Below the pieces are notes generated by a model, which worked only from the letters and a program-made list of their open reading frames with translations, did no database searches and was not told the origin of the DNA. From Agromyces sp. H66 (lineage in GTDB: Bacteria > Actinomycetota > Actinomycetes > Actinomycetales > Microbacteriaceae), in contig NZ_SJZG01000001.1 of NCBI RefSeq assembly GCF_004959775.1, positions 186,001-250,000 of the forward strand: a stretch of 64,000 nt of DNA, given 5' to 3'. This document shows, piece by piece, positions 1 to 8,927 of the stretch. The position numbers and the translations under genes were made by a program. Every line of letters begins with the position of its first letter. Position 1 is the first letter of the stretch.

Positions 1-1
1 C

Positions 2-1609
<1,608 letters not shown>

Positions 1610-1673
1610 CGCCGCCTGACCCGCCCGCTGGTCGAGGAGCACTGCCGCCGGCGGCGCGTATCGACACCACCAC

Positions 1674-1722
1674 CCGAGTCCCGGGTACCTGCGAACCTCA
1701 CCCGCAGGAACCCGGGACTCGG
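1674..1722. terminator. Strong 19-bp stem-loop after the clp gene
   Basis: Left arm 1674-1693 and right arm 1703-1722 pair over 19 bases with one A:A mismatch around a 9-nt loop. No U-tract follows on either strand, so it is a candidate actinobacterial terminator or processing structure. It ends 3 bp before the ECF41-type promoter and so insulates the CMD/sigma unit from clp transcription. Its right arm contains CCCGGGACTCGG, which recurs at 51562. Confidence 0.6.
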
Positions 1723-1725
1723 CGA

Positions 1726-1752
1726 TGTCACACCCCTGCGGCGAGCGGTGTC
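1726..1752 (+). promoter_or_regulatory. ECF41-type promoter, TGTCACA-N16-TGTC
   Basis: TGTCACA lies at 1726-1732, the spacer is exactly 16 nt, and TGTC follows at 1749-1752. The published ECF41 signature is TGTCACA-N16-CGTC, so 10 of 11 fixed positions match. It precedes the CMD gene and the ECF41 gene, as expected for an autoregulated ECF41 operon. Confidence 0.75.
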
Positions 1753-1811
1753 TACATGTCGACGGCACGAACGGGGAACCGAACCCCGGCCGTCGACGGC
1801 AGGAGGACACG

Positions 1812-2462
1812 ATGACAACGCAGACGCAGACGCAGACGCAGACCACGACCACGCCCCGCGTCCCGCCGACCGAGCTCACCGGCCTGTTCGGCACCGCGGT
1901 GAAGGTCGCCGCCCGACGCATGCTCGGCACGGTGCCCGACTCCATGGGGGTGCTCGCGAACCATCCCGCCCTGATGCGCGCCTCGATGGGCATCGGCCGC
2001 AAGATCGAGGCGCTGGACGAACTCGACCGCACGCTCGCCTCGTACGCCGTGATGGCGACGGCGGCGTACGTCGGCTGCAGCTGGTGCCTGGACTACAACT
2101 ACTACAAGGCGCACCACGAGGGACTCGACGAGGCGAAGGCGCGACACGTGCCGAACTGGCGCGAGTCCTCGGTCTTCACGCCGCTCGAGCGCGACGTCAT
2201 GGCCTACGCCGAGGCGATGAGCCGGACCCCGCCGGCGGTCACCGACGAGCTGTCGGCGAGGCTGCTCGACGCCCTCGGGCCGGCCGCGCTCATCGAGCTC
2301 ACGGCCAAGGTCGCGTTCATGAACCTGAGCGCGCGCATGAACGTGGCGCTCGGCATCCACTCCGACGGGTTCGCCGACTCGTGCGAGCTGCCCCCGCTCG
2401 AGCAGCGAGCGACGACCTCGTCGACGGATGCCGCGGCATCCGTTCTAGGCTCGGACTCATGA
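1812..2462 (+). CDS. Carboxymuconolactone decarboxylase (AhpD-like) family protein
   Basis: 216-residue CMD-family protein, the class most often co-encoded with ECF41 sigma factors (COE genes: carboxymuconolactone decarboxylase, oxidoreductase, epimerase). The redox pair CSWC (C89, C92) followed by a histidine near residue 101 resembles AhpD-like alkylhydroperoxidases, so a peroxide or thiol-redox role is likely; the substrate is unknown. The start is set by AGGAGGA at 1801-1807; in-frame upstream ATGs lie inside or before the promoter. The N-terminus is a low-complexity QT run encoded by a short hexamer repeat. It shares ATGA with the downstream sigma gene, indicating translational coupling. 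Confidence 0.85.
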   Translation: MTTQTQTQTQTTTTPRVPPTELTGLFGTAVKVAARRMLGTVPDSMGVLANHPALMRASMGIGRKIEALDELDRTLASYAVMATAAYVGCSWCLDYNYYKAHHEGLDEAKARHVPNWRESSVFTPLERDVMAYAEAMSRTPPAVTDELSARLLDALGPAALIELTAKVAFMNLSARMNVALGIHSDGFADSCELPPLEQRATTSSTDAAASVLGSDS

Positions 2463-3334
2463 GCGACGACCCGTTCGTCACCCATCGCAACCTGCTCTTC
2501 ACGGTCGCGTACGAGATGCTCGGCTCGGCCGCCGATGCCGAGGACGTGTTGCAGGAGTCGTGGCTGCGGTGGTCGGCGGTCGACCAGGCGCAGGTCCGAG
2601 AGCCGCGCGCGTACCTCGTGCGCATCGTCACCCGGCAGGCGCTGAACCAGCTGCGCACGGTGTCGCGCCGCCGTGAGGACTACGTGGGCGAGTGGCTGCC
2701 CGAGCCGCTGCTCACGAGTCCGGATGTCGCCGACGACGTCGAGCTCGCCGAGAGCGTCTCGATCGCGATGTTGACCGTGCTCGAGACGCTCGGCCCCGCT
2801 GAGCGTGCGGTGTTCGTGCTGCGCGAGGTGTTCGACCTGCCCTACGACGAGATCGCCACCGCGGTGGACAAGACGCCGGCCGCGGTGCGGCAGATCGCGC
2901 ACCGCGCGAAGGATCACGTCGCGGCGCGCCGCCCCCGGGTGGTCGTCGACCGCGCCGAGCAGGAGGCGGTCGTCGCCCGGTTCGTGGCAGCGGTGAACTC
3001 GGGCGACCTGCAGGGCCTCATGGACGTGCTCGCGCCCGACGTGGTCTCCGTCGCCGACGGCGGCGGCTTCGTGCGCGGCGCCGCGCGGCGCCCCATCGTC
3101 GGCGCCGACAAGATCGCCCGCGCGCTGCTGGGCGGGCTCGCCAAGCTCGGCCTGCCGTTCGAGGCCCGCCCGACATGGGTCAACGGGCACCCGGGCATCC
3201 GCGGCGAGATCGACGGCGCGCTCGCCGGCGCCATCAGCTTCGAGATCGAGGGCGGGCGGATCACCCGCATGTACTCGATCGCCAACCCGCACAAGCTCGG
3301 CCACCTCGACGAGGAGGCCGAACTGGCGCGGTAG
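2459..3334 (+). CDS. ECF41-group RNA polymerase sigma factor (SigJ-like)
   Basis: 291 residues: sigma-70 region 2 (about 5-70), region 4 (about 105-160) and a fused SnoaL-like C-terminal domain (about 165-291) that in ECF41 factors regulates activity instead of a separate anti-sigma factor. The three ECF41 signatures are present: WLPEPL at 79-84, DGGG at 200-203 (usually DGGGR/K) and NPHKL at 276-280 (usually NPDKL). The ATG lies in the ATGA overlap with the CMD gene, so the two form one operon behind the promoter at 1726 and the factor probably transcribes itself. The inducing signal is unknown for the family. Confidence 0.9.
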   Translation: MSDDPFVTHRNLLFTVAYEMLGSAADAEDVLQESWLRWSAVDQAQVREPRAYLVRIVTRQALNQLRTVSRRREDYVGEWLPEPLLTSPDVADDVELAESVSIAMLTVLETLGPAERAVFVLREVFDLPYDEIATAVDKTPAAVRQIAHRAKDHVAARRPRVVVDRAEQEAVVARFVAAVNSGDLQGLMDVLAPDVVSVADGGGFVRGAARRPIVGADKIARALLGGLAKLGLPFEARPTWVNGHPGIRGEIDGALAGAISFEIEGGRITRMYSIANPHKLGHLDEEAELAR

Positions 3335-3384
3335 CGGGCGTGGATGCCGCGGTCGGCGCGTTCGTTGCATCCGTACTGCGCGCC

Positions 3385-3420
3385 GCTGCATCAAGTTCAG
3401 CTAGAGCTATAATTGATGTA
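3385..3420 (+). promoter_or_regulatory. TATAAT promoter of the XRE gene, with AGCT repeats
   Basis: A perfect TATAAT at 3408-3413 sits 6 nt before the ATG at 3420, so the transcript would be leaderless. The -35 is weak (ctgcat, 3386-3391). AGCT-AG-AGCT at 3399-3408 forms a small symmetrical element overlapping the -10, a reasonable autoregulation site for the XRE protein. Confidence 0.5.
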
Positions 3421-3998
3421 TGTCCGACCTGATCCGCACGACCCGAGATGAGCTCGGCCTGACCGGCGCCGACCTCGCCGATCGGCTCGGCGTCACCGTG
3501 GGCGCGATCTCGCAGATGGAGCGGTCAGAGCGCGAAGGGGGCATCAAGCTCGAGACGCTCGATCGCGCCCTCGGCGCGATGGGTCGGCGGCTGACCATCG
3601 ATGCGGTGCCCGCGACCGCCTACGCCGACTACACCCCGGCAGCCGTGACCGACCAGGTCAACGACGCTCTCGATGATCGCGACGGAAGCTATGCGTTGCG
3701 CCTCATCACCCATGCGGCGTCGGTGCTGCGAGAAGATGCCGACAAGCTGGGTGACGACGAGCTGCGCGACCGGCCGTCGCAGATCAAGGACCCGCGTTGG
3801 GAGCAGCTGTTCCGAGCGCTCTACGGTGATGCCATTCCCGAGTCCCGTCGGCCAGACTGGGCGACGCCGACGAAGCTCAATCGGCGCTGGTACGTCTCTC
3901 GATTCCCGCCGCTCCGGGAGAAGGCAAAGGTCTCCACGCCCCCGCGCCTTCGCGACTTGAACATCTACATCGACGCGAACTCGCTCTCAACGACGTAA
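3420..3998 (+). CDS. XRE-family helix-turn-helix protein
   Basis: 192 residues. An XRE/Cro HTH occupies about residues 4-58 (TRDELGLTGADLADRLGVT, then ISQME). The remainder has no domain I can name. The fold order resembles antitoxin-type or mobile-element-associated regulators such as the mobile mystery protein A group, but no toxin gene follows; the next gene is a membrane protein. Base composition is a little less GC-rich than its neighbours and the promoter is an unusual near-consensus TATAAT, both compatible with acquisition by transfer. Function inferred only as a DNA-binding regulator. Confidence 0.7.
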   Translation: MSDLIRTTRDELGLTGADLADRLGVTVGAISQMERSEREGGIKLETLDRALGAMGRRLTIDAVPATAYADYTPAAVTDQVNDALDDRDGSYALRLITHAASVLREDADKLGDDELRDRPSQIKDPRWEQLFRALYGDAIPESRRPDWATPTKLNRRWYVSRFPPLREKAKVSTPPRLRDLNIYIDANSLSTT

Positions 3999-4082
3999 AC
4001 GCGATTCGACGCCGTCGTCGTGTGCGCGCGCTTCGGGGATGCCCCTGAGGCGCATGTCGGTGGGCGCGGGGATGCTGGGCGG

Positions 4083-4961
4083 ATGAGCGAGGCACTCTCC
4101 GACGCCCATCACGAACCTGACCCCGGCGCTCCGAGCGACAGCGGCGCGACCGATCACCCGGCGTTCGATGCACGGGCGCGCGCCGTCGAGACGCTCGTGC
4201 TCGTGGCATCCGTCGCCGTCCTGCGACTGGTGGGCGTGCTGCTGCTCGTGGCCTCGTCGTACGGGCTGGGCTCGTTCGACGCGTGGTTCCCGCTTCTCGC
4301 CATGGTCGCCGACCCGAACCTGCTCGTGTGGATCGCGCTCACCGCAGCCGTGCAGTTCGGGCTGCGGTCGATGCGCCGGCCCGGGCGCTGGGCGCTCATC
4401 GTGCTCGCCGCGCCCGTGGCCGTGCTCATAGCCACGGCGGTGCGAAGCCTGCCCGGGCTTGCGGGGGCCGGCTTCGCCGGGGTACTGGGCAACGGCGTCG
4501 CCTGGATCGACGCGGGGATCCTCACGCTCGTCGTGCTGCTCGCCGTCGCGTTCTCGGCCGCCTTCCTCGGCCGGGAGCGTCGGAGGTCGGCGAGGATCGC
4601 GGGCGGGCTGCTCGCCCTGGGCGGGCTGCTCACGCTCGTGCTCGTCTGGCAGGCCTTCATGGCCTACTTCACCCTCTTCGGCTCGGAGCCGGTGATCACA
4701 CCCGCGCAGGAAGACGTGTACCTGGTCACAGCCGCGCTCACGCTCGCCGCGTTCGTCGGCGCCGTCGTGTTCGCCGCGGTCAGCGGTCGCCGCGGGCTCA
4801 TCATCACCTCGTGCATCGTCGGATGCCTCGGCCTCATCATCACGTTCGCCGTACCGGTTCCCGCCGATCGCTTCTTCCCCGAACCGACGCCCGAGCCCGT
4901 CGAGCGGGGCGGCGGCTCGACCTGCATGAGCCCTGGCGACCCGCACTGCATCGGCGGATAG
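4083..4961 (+). CDS. Hypothetical multi-pass membrane protein
   Basis: 292 residues with a hydrophilic N-terminus (about 35 residues) and six or seven hydrophobic segments, then a short proline/glutamate tail (FFPEPTPEPVE) ending in a Cys-containing motif (CMSPGDPHC). I do not recognise the family. The ATG at 4083 is chosen because the earlier in-frame GTG would add a non-hydrophobic stretch with no ribosome site; the site before 4083 is also weak. It stands alone between the XRE gene and the convergent higA. Confidence 0.6.
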   Translation: MSEALSDAHHEPDPGAPSDSGATDHPAFDARARAVETLVLVASVAVLRLVGVLLLVASSYGLGSFDAWFPLLAMVADPNLLVWIALTAAVQFGLRSMRRPGRWALIVLAAPVAVLIATAVRSLPGLAGAGFAGVLGNGVAWIDAGILTLVVLLAVAFSAAFLGRERRRSARIAGGLLALGGLLTLVLVWQAFMAYFTLFGSEPVITPAQEDVYLVTAALTLAAFVGAVVFAAVSGRRGLIITSCIVGCLGLIITFAVPVPADRFFPEPTPEPVERGGGSTCMSPGDPHCIGG

Positions 4962-4982
4962 AGGCGAAGGATGCAGTCGGCC

Positions 4983-5005
4983 CGAGCGGAGACGACGTCC
5001 GCTCG
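4983..5005. terminator. Stem-loop between convergent genes
   Basis: CGAGCGGA (4983-4990) pairs with TCCGCTCG (4998-5005) around a 7-nt loop, placed between the 3' ends of the membrane protein gene and higA. Probably a bidirectional terminator; no U-tract. Confidence 0.45.
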
Positions 5006-5020
5006 CACGATACCCGAGCG

Positions 5021-5308
5021 TCAGGCCGCGCCGACCAGCTTCGTGACCTCAGGGACCCCGCTCGTCCGTTCTGCCGCGAGGTCGAAGGCGATCTGCATCG
5101 CCAGCCAGGCGCGCGCAGCGCCGACGCCAGCCTCCTCAAGTCGGATCGCGAGGTTCGGGGTCACGCGCGCGTGCCCGTGCAATACGCGACTCAGGGTCAC
5201 GCGGGAGACGCCGAGTCGGGAAGCCGCCTCGCCGACGCTCAGGCCGAGCTCGGCCAGCACATCCTCGCGGAGGATCTCACCGGGGTGTACCGGGGTTGCC
5301 ATCACCAT
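5021..5308 (-). CDS. higA: HigA-family antitoxin (XRE), orphan
   Basis: 95 residues beginning MVMATPVHPGEILREDV, the hallmark HigA/VapI N-terminus, followed by an HTH (SVGEAASRLGVSRVTLSRVL) and the C-terminal helix typical of the family. It would bind and neutralise HigB and repress its own operon. AGGAG lies 6 nt before the ATG at 5308. The expected higB directly upstream survives only as about 32 codons ending EDVEFVDYRDYH (see separate entry), so this is an orphan antitoxin. Confidence 0.85.
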   Translation of the reverse strand: MVMATPVHPGEILREDVLAELGLSVGEAASRLGVSRVTLSRVLHGHARVTPNLAIRLEEAGVGAARAWLAMQIAFDLAAERTSGVPEVTKLVGAA

Positions 5309-5318
5309 GGTCTTCTCC

Positions 5319-5417
5319 TCAGTGGTAGTCGCGATAGTCGACGAACTCGACATCCTCCGGCTGAGCAGCGTGCTGCTGTGCACGATACAAGCGCCGTGCG
5401 CTGCAGGCCACCCCTGA
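5319..5417 (-). pseudogene. higB: higB toxin 3' remnant
   Basis: Read on the minus strand, the codons just before higA end QPEDVEFVDYRDYH-stop, which resembles the C-terminus of HigB-type RelE/ParE toxins (usually AYDVEIVDYH). Upstream the frame runs into the TAG stop of the neighbouring membrane protein gene, so no toxin core remains. The spacing to higA (stop 10 bp before its ATG) is the normal higBA spacing. Identification rests on a short motif plus position. Confidence 0.55.
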
Positions 5418-6224
5418 CTACATGCTCGGCACCCGGAACAGCTCGGTGCGGGCGACGACCCGGTCGCGCTCGGCGGTGAGCTCTACCCGGCGAGGGTCGG
5501 CGAGGTACGCGTCGAGGAGCGGCCGGCTCGGAACGTGGTACAGCTGCACCTCGGTCGGATGCTCCCGCCCACGCTCGCTTCGCACCCGCTCGGTCACCTC
5601 GATGCCGTAGTCGGGCATCAGCGCGAGCACGCGATCCTCGTACGCGACGAGATCGTGCTCGAGTCCCGGTCGAGCCCAGAGCAGGCAGCAGAGGGTGAAG
5701 GCCTCCTCGTCGATGGATGCGCCGGATGCCTCGGGGCCGTCGCCGTCCGGCAGGGCGGGGGCCTCGCGGCCCTCCGGCCGCCACGACCAGCGTCCCCACC
5801 GCAGCACTCCCTCGACGCGCGTGTATCCCGCGCCGTGCACGAACGTCGCCACGAAGGCACTGACCAGCAGCACGGCTCCGGCGATCCAGCTGACGCCCCA
5901 GAACGTCGTCACGATTCCGGCGAACGCGGTGCCCATCGCGAGCGACCGGAAGACGGTGACTGCCCGCGACCTCGCCAGACGATGGCGGTACGACTCCTGC
6001 CGGTTCAGCAGGATGAGCCCGGCGAGCAACGGGATCGCGATCGCGAAGAGGATCACGCTCGCCAGCCCGAGCGGCGACGGCGCGGCATCCGTGACCAGCG
6101 GCTGCACGAGCACGATGCAGATGCCGACGAGGCCGCCGTACATCAGGTTGTTCTGCTTCAGCCATTCATCGGTCAGGCCGGGCTCGCGCCGAAGCGCCTG
6201 TTCGATGTACTCGTCTTCCCGCAT
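5418..6224 (-). CDS. Hypothetical membrane protein with C-terminal soluble domain
   Basis: 268 residues. Residues about 28-70 and 92-135 form four hydrophobic segments in two hairpins; residues 135-268 are soluble, with a stretch (EHDLVAYEDRVLALMPDYG) that looks like a DUF1330/ferredoxin-like fold. I do not recognise the whole protein. GGAGG lies 6 nt before the ATG. Its TAG stop is in the same frame as the higB remnant that follows. Confidence 0.6.
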   Translation of the reverse strand: MREDEYIEQALRREPGLTDEWLKQNNLMYGGLVGICIVLVQPLVTDAAPSPLGLASVILFAIAIPLLAGLILLNRQESYRHRLARSRAVTVFRSLAMGTAFAGIVTTFWGVSWIAGAVLLVSAFVATFVHGAGYTRVEGVLRWGRWSWRPEGREAPALPDGDGPEASGASIDEEAFTLCCLLWARPGLEHDLVAYEDRVLALMPDYGIEVTERVRSERGREHPTEVQLYHVPSRPLLDAYLADPRRVELTAERDRVVARTELFRVPSM

Positions 6225-6354
6225 CCACTGCCTCCGCTCACGAGCTCAGGGCGATTCTCGCAGCGGGCGGAACATCATGGCAGTGCATCTCAGGCCGGAG
6301 TCGGTGTCGTGCTCGTGCTGCTGCCCCGCCGGTCGCCCGCACCCAGCCCGCCCC

Positions 6355-7356
6355 CTACAGCGACTCGCGCCGCACCAGCGTCGTCGGCAGCACGTGGTCG
6401 TGCTCGACGGTCTCGCCGCGCGTGAGGCGGATGAGCGTGTCGGCCGCGACCCGGCCCATCTCCTCGAGCGGCTGCCGGATGGTCGTCAGGGGCGGGTCCG
6501 ATGCGGCGGCGATGAGGACGTCGTCGAACCCGACGACCGAGACATCCGCCGGTACGCTGCGGCCCGACGCCTGCAGCACCCGGATCGCCCCGCTCGCCAT
6601 CAGGTCGGATGACGCGAAGAGTCCGTCGAGGTCAGGTGATCGCTGCAGGAGCCGGGCCATCGCCGCCGACCCGCTGTCGACCGTGAAGTCGCCGTGCACC
6701 ATCGGACCGGGCGCGATGTCGTGGCGCGCCAGTTCGTCCTGCCAGCCTCGGATCCGATCGCGCGCCGGCTCCATGTCGGGCGGTCCCGTGATGATGCCGA
6801 TGCGGGTGCGCCCCGCCTCGACGAGCGCGCGAGCGGCGAGCACGCCGCCGCCGTAGTTGTCGGAATCCACGACGATCGCGTTGGGTGCGAGCTCCACGAG
6901 CGGGCGGCCGACCCACGCGATGGGAACCGGCGAGTCGACCAGCGCCTCCACCAGGTGGGTGATCTCGTGCTGGAGGATGACGATCGCGCCGTCGACGGCC
7001 CCCGAGCGCAGGAAGCGCGGCACGCGTCCCTGATCCTCGTGGTCGGCGGGCAGCAGCACGGGCTGCACGTCGCCGGCCGACAGGCCTTTCGCGGCGCCCT
7101 TCAGCACGGCGGTGAAGAACGTGCCGCTCAGGCTGTCGAGCTCGTTGAACGCGATCACGAGTCCGATGGCGCCGGCCCGCCCGCCGCGCAGCACGCGCGC
7201 GGCGAAGTTCGTCTCGTATCCGAGCCGCTCGGCCTCGCGCTCGACGGCGATCGCCATCTGGCGGTCGACGTTCGTCGCGCCCGAGAGCACCCGCGCCGCC
7301 GTGGCGCGAGAGACGCCCGCGGCCTGCGCGACATCCACGATCGTGGGACGGACCAT
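6355..7356 (-). CDS. LacI-family transcriptional repressor (regulator 1 of the sugar island)
   Basis: 333 residues: N-terminal LacI HTH (TIVDVAQAAGVSRATAARVLSG) with hinge, then a periplasmic-binding-like effector domain ending DVSVVGFDDVLIAAASDPPLTTIRQP, the canonical LacI/GalR signature. It probably binds a sugar and releases DNA. It is divergent from the ABC transporter operon, and a 14-bp palindrome recurs before its own gene (7404), before the ABC operon (7507), in the GH36/GH127 promoter (14932) and inside GH36 (14482). I infer these are its operators. AAAGG precedes the ATG. Confidence 0.9.
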   Translation of the reverse strand: MVRPTIVDVAQAAGVSRATAARVLSGATNVDRQMAIAVEREAERLGYETNFAARVLRGGRAGAIGLVIAFNELDSLSGTFFTAVLKGAAKGLSAGDVQPVLLPADHEDQGRVPRFLRSGAVDGAIVILQHEITHLVEALVDSPVPIAWVGRPLVELAPNAIVVDSDNYGGGVLAARALVEAGRTRIGIITGPPDMEPARDRIRGWQDELARHDIAPGPMVHGDFTVDSGSAAMARLLQRSPDLDGLFASSDLMASGAIRVLQASGRSVPADVSVVGFDDVLIAAASDPPLTTIRQPLEEMGRVAADTLIRLTRGETVEHDHVLPTTLVRRESL

Positions 7357-7403
7357 GTCACTACCTTTCGAAACAAGGAGGCCAGTCTAGCTGCGGATGC
7401 CTC

Positions 7404-7417
7404 GAAGAACGATCTCT
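7404..7417. promoter_or_regulatory. LacI-1 operator-like site upstream of lacI
   Basis: GAAGAACGATCTCT matches AGAGATCGATCTCT at 11 of 14 positions with an intact right half. It lies 48 bp upstream of the lacI start and suggests autoregulation. Confidence 0.45.
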
Positions 7418-7467
7418 CCTGCATCGATTCACGAACCTCGGTGTCGAAGGCGACTTCAACCTCATGC

Positions 7468-7497
7468 TTGCCAACGTTGTGAATTCGGGACTACTGT
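7468..7497 (+). promoter_or_regulatory. Candidate promoter of the ABC operon
   Basis: TTGCCA (7468-7473) and TACTGT (7492-7497) are separated by 18 nt; the -35 matches consensus at 5 of 6. The predicted start, about 7504, falls against the palindrome at 7506-7521, a repression-competent arrangement. Confidence 0.45.
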
Positions 7498-7505
7498 ATC
7501 GACAC

Positions 7506-7521
7506 CAGAGATCGATCTCTG
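7506..7521. promoter_or_regulatory. LacI-1 operator, perfect 16-bp palindrome
   Basis: CAGAGATCGATCTCTG is a perfect palindrome with the central CG typical of LacI-family operators. It sits just downstream of the predicted -10 of the solute-binding-protein gene. Confidence 0.7.
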
Positions 7522-7585
7522 CAGTCGCAGCATCAGAGGCTGTCGACCACACACAGTAGGTTCCCCCCAGAGAAGTGGAGTTGTC

Positions 7586-8860
7586 GTGAACCGACGCATG
7601 CTCGCGATCCCGATCGCAGCAATCGGCGCCCTCGCACTGGCCCTGACCGGTTGCAGCTCAGGAGGCTCGGCCGCCGAAGGCGACCCGAACGCCGAGTTCG
7701 AGTTCTGGTCGTTCACCGGAATCGGCCAGCAGGAGTCCGTCGACCGGTACCTCGAGAAGAATCCCGATGCCAAGGTCAAGCTGAGCGAGGTGGGCAGCAC
7801 CACCGAGACCGCGACGGCGCTGACCGCGGCCCTCGCGGGCGGCAAGGTGCCCGACCTGGTCATGATCCAGAACGATGACCTCCCCAAGTTCGTCGAGAAC
7901 CCCGGGAACTTCATCGACCTGCGCACGCTCGGCGGCGATGACATCGGCGACCAGTACCTGGACTGGGCCATCGATGCCGCCACCGGCGAGGACGGCTCCA
8001 TCATCGGCATCCCCACCGATGTCGGCGGCCTCAGCTTCGCCTACCGCGCCGACCTGTTCGAGGCGGCCGGCCTTCCGACCGACCCGGAGGACGTCGCCGA
8101 GATGTGGTCGACGTGGGACGGCTTCATCAAGATGGGCGAGGCCTACACCGCCGCGACGGGGCAACCGTTCGTCGACAACGTGGAGACCTCCGTGTTCTTC
8201 GCCGCGGTCAACCAGGTCACCGAGAAGTACTACTCGCCCGACGGCGAGCTCATCTTCGACAGCAACCCCGAGGTCGAAGAGGCGTTCCAGGTCGCGGTCG
8301 ACACGTACGAGGCCGGCATCAGCGCGGGCATCGCGGCCTGGTCGTCGGGCTGGGCGCCCGGCAAGGCGAACGGCGCGTTCGCGGTGACCATCGCACCGTC
8401 CTGGATCCTTTCGGGCCTCAAGAACGACGCTCCCGACACCGCCGGAAATTGGCGCATCGCCTCGATTCCGGGCGTCGGCGGCAACTGGGGCGGCAGCGTG
8501 ATCGCCATTCCCGCGCGTGCCGACAACCCCGAGGCGGCGTGGCAGTACATCGACACGATGCTCTCGCCCGAGGGGCAGACCGAGCACTTCGCCGACACCG
8601 GCACGATGCCCGCGGCGAAGGGGGCGCTCGAGAGCGAAGACGTGCTGAGCTACACCGACCCGTTCTTCGGCGATTCGGCCATCGGCAAGGTGATGAGCGA
8701 GTCGGTGCTGCAGTTCAACTCGTTCTACAACGGTCCCGACACGAGCGCGATCGGCGGCGCACTGCTGAACGCCCTCGTCGACATGGAGGCCGGCAACGTG
8801 CCGCCCGCGGACGCCTGGAAGACGGGCGTCGACAGCGCGAAGGCAGCGATCGGCGGCTGA
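7586..8860 (+). CDS. Sugar ABC transporter solute-binding lipoprotein (CUT1)
   Basis: 424-residue extracytoplasmic binding protein, family 1. A lipoprotein signal peptide (NRR, hydrophobic core, lipobox LTGC) places the lipidated cysteine at residue 23, anchoring it outside the membrane. It would capture an oligosaccharide for the two permeases encoded next. GGAG lies 5 nt before the GTG at 7586; the in-frame ATG five codons in would shorten the charged n-region. It is the first gene of the operon behind the LacI-1 operator. The ligand cannot be read from sequence; the neighbouring arabinosidases and galactosidase suggest an arabino- or galacto-oligosaccharide. Confidence 0.93.
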   Translation: MNRRMLAIPIAAIGALALALTGCSSGGSAAEGDPNAEFEFWSFTGIGQQESVDRYLEKNPDAKVKLSEVGSTTETATALTAALAGGKVPDLVMIQNDDLPKFVENPGNFIDLRTLGGDDIGDQYLDWAIDAATGEDGSIIGIPTDVGGLSFAYRADLFEAAGLPTDPEDVAEMWSTWDGFIKMGEAYTAATGQPFVDNVETSVFFAAVNQVTEKYYSPDGELIFDSNPEVEEAFQVAVDTYEAGISAGIAAWSSGWAPGKANGAFAVTIAPSWILSGLKNDAPDTAGNWRIASIPGVGGNWGGSVIAIPARADNPEAAWQYIDTMLSPEGQTEHFADTGTMPAAKGALESEDVLSYTDPFFGDSAIGKVMSESVLQFNSFYNGPDTSAIGGALLNALVDMEAGNVPPADAWKTGVDSAKAAIGG

Positions 8861-8879
8861 GCCGCGACATCCACACCCG

Positions 8880-8909
8880 GGTGGCCCGACGCGAGCGCGT
8901 CGGGCCACC
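8880..8909 (+). promoter_or_regulatory. Intercistronic 13-bp hairpin between binding protein and permease
   Basis: Arms 8880-8892 and 8897-8909 pair perfectly around a GAGC loop. Such hairpins after binding-protein genes commonly stabilise the upstream mRNA or attenuate the permeases, keeping binding protein in excess. No U-tract follows and the ribosome site GGAGG begins 8 nt later. Confidence 0.55.
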
Positions 8910-8927
8910 ACCCGACGGAGGTACATC

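Noticed and set aside
1748-2458. 5' extension of the ECF41 reading frame through the CMD gene
   Set aside because: Low-complexity His/Arg translation overlapping the CMD gene; the sigma factor starts in the ATGA overlap at 2459.
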